Source of the DNA: Dunaliella salina
Lineage: Eukaryota; Chlorophyta; Chlorophyceae; Chlamydomonadales; Dunaliellaceae
Direction of reading: 5' to 3'
Length of the DNA stretch: 15,277 nt
NCBI GenBank assembly: GCA_002284615.2
Contig: MU069486.1
Coordinates: 407,693 to 422,969 of the forward strand
The position numbers and the translations under genes were made by a program. Positions within the stretch are counted from its first letter, which is position 1; each line of letters starts with the position of its first letter. Below, one piece after another: positions 1 through 6,700 of the stretch. Below the pieces are notes generated by a model that made no database searches, was not told the DNA's origin, and worked only from the letters and a program-made list of their open reading frames with translations.

Positions 1-625
1 AAGCGGAGTGAAGGGCTGTGAGCCTGCGCGTGAGTGTGTGCATGCGTCTTCTAGCACAATATTGCTAAGATACCACCTTACCACAGCAAAAAGGCAGATT
101 CTGGGAGAAGGTCCTGCACACGGCAGTGACTTCCGCCAGCGGCCAGGAACAGGAACAGTAGCAAGCTGCAGGTCAGACTGGAAAGCAGGACTAGCCCGGA
201 CTGCACTTCCTGATTGAGCGGCTGCAATCGACGTGAAACATTCATCCCCTTTCTATCTCATTCGTGTTACAGTAGCTGTTTGAAATTTTCTTCTTGAGCT
301 TGCTGTTGGTTTTAGGTGCACTTGGCATGCTACGTAAGGGCATACGAAGGCAGCAAACGGATATCTGTGTAGGAGTGGCACTCCGCCGTGGCTTCAAGGG
401 GGGCTTACGGACATGCGTATGCGTATGCACGTATGCTTCCCACCCTGCGTACGGAGCGGGTGCCTTCAGCAAGGTCTTTGGACATGTACGACCTCGGCAC
501 CATTGTCCCATCTTCAAAAATTTGCTTGCGAGCTTTTGGAGGCTGTTTCCACAGACATCACACAACCCTGTTGAAAATAAACCATCTTATTGGGTAATTG
601 ATATAAACAATAGTATTCTGCCAAC
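1..625. other. Upstream region of the WD40 gene, no gene recognised
   Basis: No convincing coding segment. It should hold the 5' UTR and promoter, but no TATA box or other core element is clear. A 26-base alternating purine-pyrimidine stretch of CGTATG units lies at 411-436. Open frames here are short and carry no recognisable motif. Confidence 0.4.
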
Positions 626-765
626 ATGGTTTTCGAACCCACATGCCTACACCATTTGAAAGGGGAGGAGCACTTCAAGCAGGCTTCAGTCCCCTGTGTT
701 TTGTTCGCACAACCCCCCGACGGGGATCTCTTGCTATTGACCGTGTCAGAAAACGGGGGCATAAA
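626..765 (+). CDS. WD40 gene exon 1 (start; most of blade 1)
   Basis: The reading frame begins at ATG 626 and gives 46 codons plus two bases. The second half reads as strands b-d of a WD repeat, with a PPDGD turn followed by LLLLTVSENGGIK, whose last codon (AA|G) is completed by exon 2. The donor at 766 is GTGAGT, a strong consensus. An alternative is that this is not the first exon and that it begins at the AG at 612-613, adding four residues in frame, but no pyrimidine tract precedes that AG. The ATG start is preferred because blade 1 completes a set of exactly seven. Confidence 0.7.
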
Positions 766-3700
766 GTGAGTTAGATTCAGCACACAGAACTAGTGTGACC
801 CAGGGTGAGCAAGCCATCACTCACGTGACACCAACCCGCCATGGAAGATTTCACTGTGGCAGACAGAGGAGAAGTTTTGGTTGATGTTGTGCAACAGCTG
901 GCTCAGATGTCATGCCTGAATGGAACCTCCCTTTCCAGTCCCAGTCCTTTGAGGACCCGGCCCGGCCGCACCTGGGCGTCCCTGGGACTGCTCGCACATT
1001 TGTGCCCAACCTTTTGAGATGGGCAGACTTGTCTGCTTAAGGTTGAAGGGCTCCAGATGCCAGTGTGGCTAACAACATGCCATGCCATCTTTCCTTGCGC
1101 AACGCAAATAAATTATGGTTAATCACATGGCAAACCCACACTTGCTCTCATGCTTGCCTCCTCCAGCCCGCACATGATGAGCAATGAAAAGTTGAATTGC
1201 AATGTGAGGAGAGGAGGACACCTCTGAAAGTTGACACACTTCTAGTTAGCTGTGGGAGTTGTAATAAGCCCACTGAGCCTCCGTAATCCGTAATCTGTTA
1301 TAATAAGCCCAGTGAGCATGAGGTGCGTCCTGTTTGCTGGCCCTCACAGTGACTGGAAAAATGCTGTGTAGATGATGTTTGTAGCCAGCCTCACCCGCGT
1401 GTGAGAAGTCGCTCTCGTGGGCACATTCTCGTTGTGTGCATGTAGGCTGTGGGATGTCGCAAGCGGCAAGGCCATCCAAGACCTCGGAGACGGCCACACT
1501 GCCGCCACGACTAAGGATGGCCGAATCGCCGCAACCTGTTTTAAAAATGAGGTGAAGTGAGTGCTGGGACAACCACAGGCCCTGCCTACAAAGGCACCCA
1601 TGCCCGTTTTGTATGTCAGAACTCTCTCAATTTTGCACCAAATCACTTTGTCATGTTTGTGCTATGTTCCTCATACTGTACACTCAGATCAACACTTCTC
1701 ATCTCTCACCTCTCATCCCATCAAGAAAGGCTGTGAGGGGAATAGAGGACTTCGGCCTCTATTTCTGCCTGATCAGGGAACTCTTTCCAAGCTGCAGTGT
1801 GCCAACCAAATTTTAATTTGAAATTTGTGCAAGCTGTAGGGGTGTTAAACTCGTTCAGTTTGGCGCACTTTATGGCGATTCGCAGTTCCCATGACGGCGG
1901 CGAGTTGAAAAAAAAAAGGGAAAATGGGGGAAACGCAAAAAGGTATGATTAAATAAAAGAAAGCATTTACAAGCAAAGTGGCGCCCAATCTTCGAAGTCA
2001 GGACTGGACTTGCACTTCTGAACCATTGCCAGTCTCTGCTCCCAAAATGCTTTATTTGAATTCATCACACCTTTTTGCATTATCCTTTTTTTTCTTCTTT
2101 GAGCTCGCCATCGTCATTGTCTCACCATTAAAGGTCGGCTGCTTTTGCTTTGAACTTTTAAGTGGAAATGTGACAGAAAGTAACCTTCAAATTTGCTTTG
2201 TTTGGCACTGAATGGTGTTGCTTTCATTCCGCGTGAGACCCAAACCTGAGGTAACCTGGTCCGGAGGGCAGAAAAAAATGAAATGCATAGCAAAGCATGG
2301 CCATTATCAAAGATACCGGACAAGCTGCGTGACATTATACGTCGAAACAGGATGCCTATTACCGTCCGGGTGCCTTGTTGGCATCCAAAAAATCTTGCTT
2401 TAGGCAGGAGGCGTAAAAAAAATTCTGATTGCCGGCACGTATACATTTTGGGTGGGACCCCCCTGACCCACCCACCCCCAAAAATCCCTTCCAGTGCCTT
2501 AATCCAGGCAAAAAGGGTACCAGTCTGCTCCTTTTTAAATTCCTTACCTATCTGCATACTCAATGCATTGAAAATGTGAGTTGCAGCAGAGTTATGGGAT
2601 GAAAATTGAGCAGCGGACGCCCATGCATACATGGTCTTCCAGGCACCCACAACTGGCTTATAAGTCCACAAGGTGCTCTCCTGACTTCACCATGCTATAA
2701 CCCATACACCTTGTCACCATCCTGGAAGTTTGGATTGTTTGCTGCACGTTTGCCTCTGCAACCCTCGCTGCCCACACCCTTGCGTGCATGGCCCTGACTC
2801 CCAGCTGTGCACAAAGACCCCCCCCTTTTGCGCAATTTGTACAAAGAGGGTGTCAATCGACGGTTGTCGAGCTCAGGAATCCAACGTTGCATTTTAGATT
2901 CTTTGTAAAACTGTCCAGAAAAATTCTGGAGGGGGGTCCCAAAAATTCCAGACCCCCTGGACCACCCACCCCCACTGACCTCCTCTGATTGGACCCAGAT
3001 ATGTACCAATCGATAGTTCTCGATCTCAGGATTCCAAACATACAGTTCTTAATTGGATTGACACATACCTGCAAAAAGTTACACGGCCTGACGCCTCCTG
3101 CTTTAGGGCTGGTTTTCTTCATAAGCCATTGTCTTTCTGGGTACAACCAATTCCATTGCTTTGTGGTCATTTCCAGGCTTCAAATATCATATCACATAAA
3201 GGCACAATGTGACCTAAGTCGATGGCGTTTTTCCTTGCCCATTAGGAGATTGGTCACCTCTCGAAAACACTGTACAGACCAGGTTATTTTTTGGTCTTTT
3301 GTCTACTTCAATCATTTCTTTCAGGTTATCGACGCAAGATGCAGGACCGAGTTTTCTGTTACATGCTGCTACAGCGCTTGTGAGGATATGGAAGGCTTTT
3401 TTAATTGTTTGAGTACCCATATATCACATATCAATCGCAAGCCACAAAGGGTCCAGAGACTCTCTTAAGAGCCAAGCGCGCCGCGGCCTGGTTACCTCGG
3501 GGCCTTGCTACCCTTTGACCTGCGCAGCTCGTAAAAAAAGATGTGCCTTAAACTGCGTGTTGACTGCACGTCTTGTAAAGGATGAATTGCACTTAGCATT
3601 GTGAAGGCATGGAGGGCATTCAGAGGATGCACTTGCGCGGTGTGTGCACAGGGAAGATGGCGCTTTTCTCCATTGTATACATTTTTGCGTGTGCAGGATG

Positions 3701-6700
3701 CATGTATCCAACAACCTCCATTTTGAGCATGCACTGCTACATTGCTGGCAGTGTGCTCACAAAAAAATTATGGTGTGCTGCTTTTGCTCTAACACTCAGT
3801 GAAAGAATGCTGCTTACACAGTGAAAACACTCTATGCATGAATGGAATTCCCTTTGAACCCCAATGGACAAACTGTTTGAGGAGCACATGCAGTTGAGCA
3901 TCTCCAACCATACTTCTACATGGATAACTTGAGGGATTAAGCAAATTGGAAATTAAGTTACATAAAGGATTACAGTAAGGACAGGAAAAAAGCCATCAGT
4001 CAAGAAGCACATGACTGCGGCAAATTCTTAAAAAGCAGGAGGGTTTGTCCTTACATAACTCATTCAGGGTCTGTGTGCCCCCCATTCAGGGTCTGTGTTT
4101 ATACTAAAGGGAAGGACTCTGGTCAATTTTAGGGTCATTGTTCACCCTGTTTAGGAGCATTTGCAACCCATTTTAGGGTCACATGAAGTTGAACTCGGTC
4201 TTTAAGATTCTGCCACTGACTGCTTAGCTACAAATGAAGATTCTGCAAAATTGAATAAAAGAAAGTAAGGTCAGGTTTTCGGCGAAGCCCCATTCATGGG
4301 GCATTTGCCCCTAGGTTTGCCTCCTTCCGGTGAAGTTCCCAACTGGCTGCCCTGGCCTGCCCAACGTGCCCCCACCCTGAAACCCGGCAGGTAGAACAAG
4401 CAAAACGTCTCATGCAGCTCTGCTGTGTCAGTTTACTGGGAGGAGCCCTGTGCAAAGAGTTCTGGAACACCCCTGTCTGGTAGCTGAGCAGAAGGTGGCC
4501 AGCATAGCCTACACCCAGTGCACCTCCTGACCTGACACTTGATGTGCAGGCCAAGGAAAAAGTTTCATGCAGCACTGCGGTTTCAGTTTAGTGGCAGAAG
4601 CTCTCTCTACCTCCTTTGTCCCCCTGATCTCTGCCTATTGGTCTCTGTTTGTCCTCCTGATCTCTGCATCCTTTGTCCCCTCAATCTTTTCCAAGATCTG
4701 GACAAGAGCACCAGAGAGCACAAAGCCACCTTTTTTGACCTCCCCCTCAATTGCTCAAAAATTTTGCGAGGTTGCAAGAAACGATCCATCATGCAAGCCC
4801 TATTACCAGGCTGTTGCCCACACAGTAACTGGCACTAGAGAGCACAAAGCCATGTTCCTATGACCCTCCCATTCACCTACTTTCGTTTTCGTTCGCTCAC
4901 CCGCTTTCCGTCTTGTCCCAGGATCTGGAACCTGAGCACCAGAGAGAACAAAGTCATGTGCACTGACCACGAGGGAGTCGGGTCCATTGCATTCAGCCCC
5001 GATGGAGCAACGCTCGCCACAGGGTCATTTGACGGTACCATCCGGTGCGCAGTATTACATGAATTGGTGAGGCCAGGATCATTTGACCATACAATGGTGC
5101 AAAAAAAAAGCTTGGATGGTTATGATGGTTACGACGTATGCGGTTATACGCTTGAGCGTTTGGCTGATTATGTGAGGAGAATGATTGCACGGAGGGTGGC
5201 ATCACTGTGTCGAGTAGCCACTTCATCTGCTGGCTATGGAATGTAGCCACACATCATCCATTTGTACTCACTTCCAGACGTCATGACACATTCAGACATG
5301 CAGAATGCACACAGGTCATGAACTATGTGGAAAGGGAAACACAAGGTCACACCGATCAGTGTGATCATCGTGATGACACCTGAGACGGTGGAGGTAAGGT
5401 AAGGTAAGGTAAGGTTACATCGCTTTATCCGCCTACAAGGGCAGCGGAGCGGAGACATAGAGGCCTGTAACCAGACCAATTTAAGCAAAAATGAAAGCAT
5501 CGCTCAAAAGTCAGGCACAGCATGTCAAGCATGCAGACACAAACTGAGACGGTGGAGGGAGTCACGTTTGTGATATGTGGACAGATTCACATATACTAAT
5601 GGAGAGCCATGCATCAACTCTCCATCATATACTGCCTGCAGGCCGTGGGTTGTGCGTTTAGGGAGCCGCAAGGTGCAGGGCGTCACAGTTTATGTTGTGG
5701 AAGAATCATACATAGGGATCAGCATTTGCTTATAGCGCTATATATAACACAGCTATATAGGCTATAAGAGCCGAACCTATAGATCGGCACGTAGTGCTAT
5801 GTAGTGCTACATAATTTTGGGAATAGCGCTATGTGCCGATCTATAGGTTCAGCTGATATACAAATATAATACAGCGCTATATAGCACTGTAGGTTTGACT
5901 CATATAGCGCTATGTGCTGATCCCTAATCATAACTGATTCTGACTTAGAGCTAGTCACCTTTCACACACCGCTTACAGGCTCTGGGATGTGGCCACAGGC
6001 AACCACAAGGCCACACTAATGACCAAGGAGATGGTGTGTGGGGTGGCATTCAGCCCTGACGGCATGCTGCTCTCCCATGCAGCCTACTTCAGCCCATCCA
6101 AACCTTCTGCGAGGTGTGCTTTGATTTTTTTCGAGGGTTTCATTGAAATGGGTGGGGGAAGGGGGACAGCTTTGCTTGCTGTGGGCATGTGCACGTCACT
6201 CCTCGTAAATTTGCAAAGTGCACACCCTTTTTTTTACAAGGCACTTGCTCCTGCTGCACTGCGTACCTCAGTCATTATCGTGCCCCTACTCTTACCACCT
6301 CTTTCATATTGCAGTGTGTGGGATTGGCGCACCAACACCCGCTTGTCTGTTCTGGAAGGACACCGGAGTGATGTGTGGACCACGATCTGGTCGCTGGATG
6401 GAGAGCACGTCCTGACAGCCGGGAATGATAGGGCCATCGGGTGTGATTTTGTGGGAGAGCAACCCAAGCCCGCTCACTTGCAAACAAATGTTGGAAGGTC
6501 ACTGGATGCAGTTAAGTTGCTATGTGTGCCCATCCTCCCTGGCGTCAAGTCAATGTGTGCCCATCCTCCTTGACGTGCGCAGGGTGTGGGAGGTCTCTAA
6601 CCCAAGCTCGCCCACTCTCAAGCATTGGCTAAAGGATTGGGACGCAGTCAAGTGTCTGGCGGTTACCCCTGATGGAGACCATCTGGTGTCTGGGTCGTAC

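Noticed and set aside
841..1014. 57-codon frame from an ATG with good context (CCGCCATGG)
   Set aside because: It lies inside intron 1, between exons whose phases join perfectly, and has no suitable donor to link to exon 2.
2114..2671. 185-codon minus-strand open frame
   Set aside because: It runs across the end of the hAT-like element and intron sequence and shows no domain.
4860..5246. Exon 3 as a 128-codon unspliced gene
   Set aside because: Only 4922-5044 resembles a WD repeat; the sequence after 5044 loses all similarity right at a GT donor in the shared phase.
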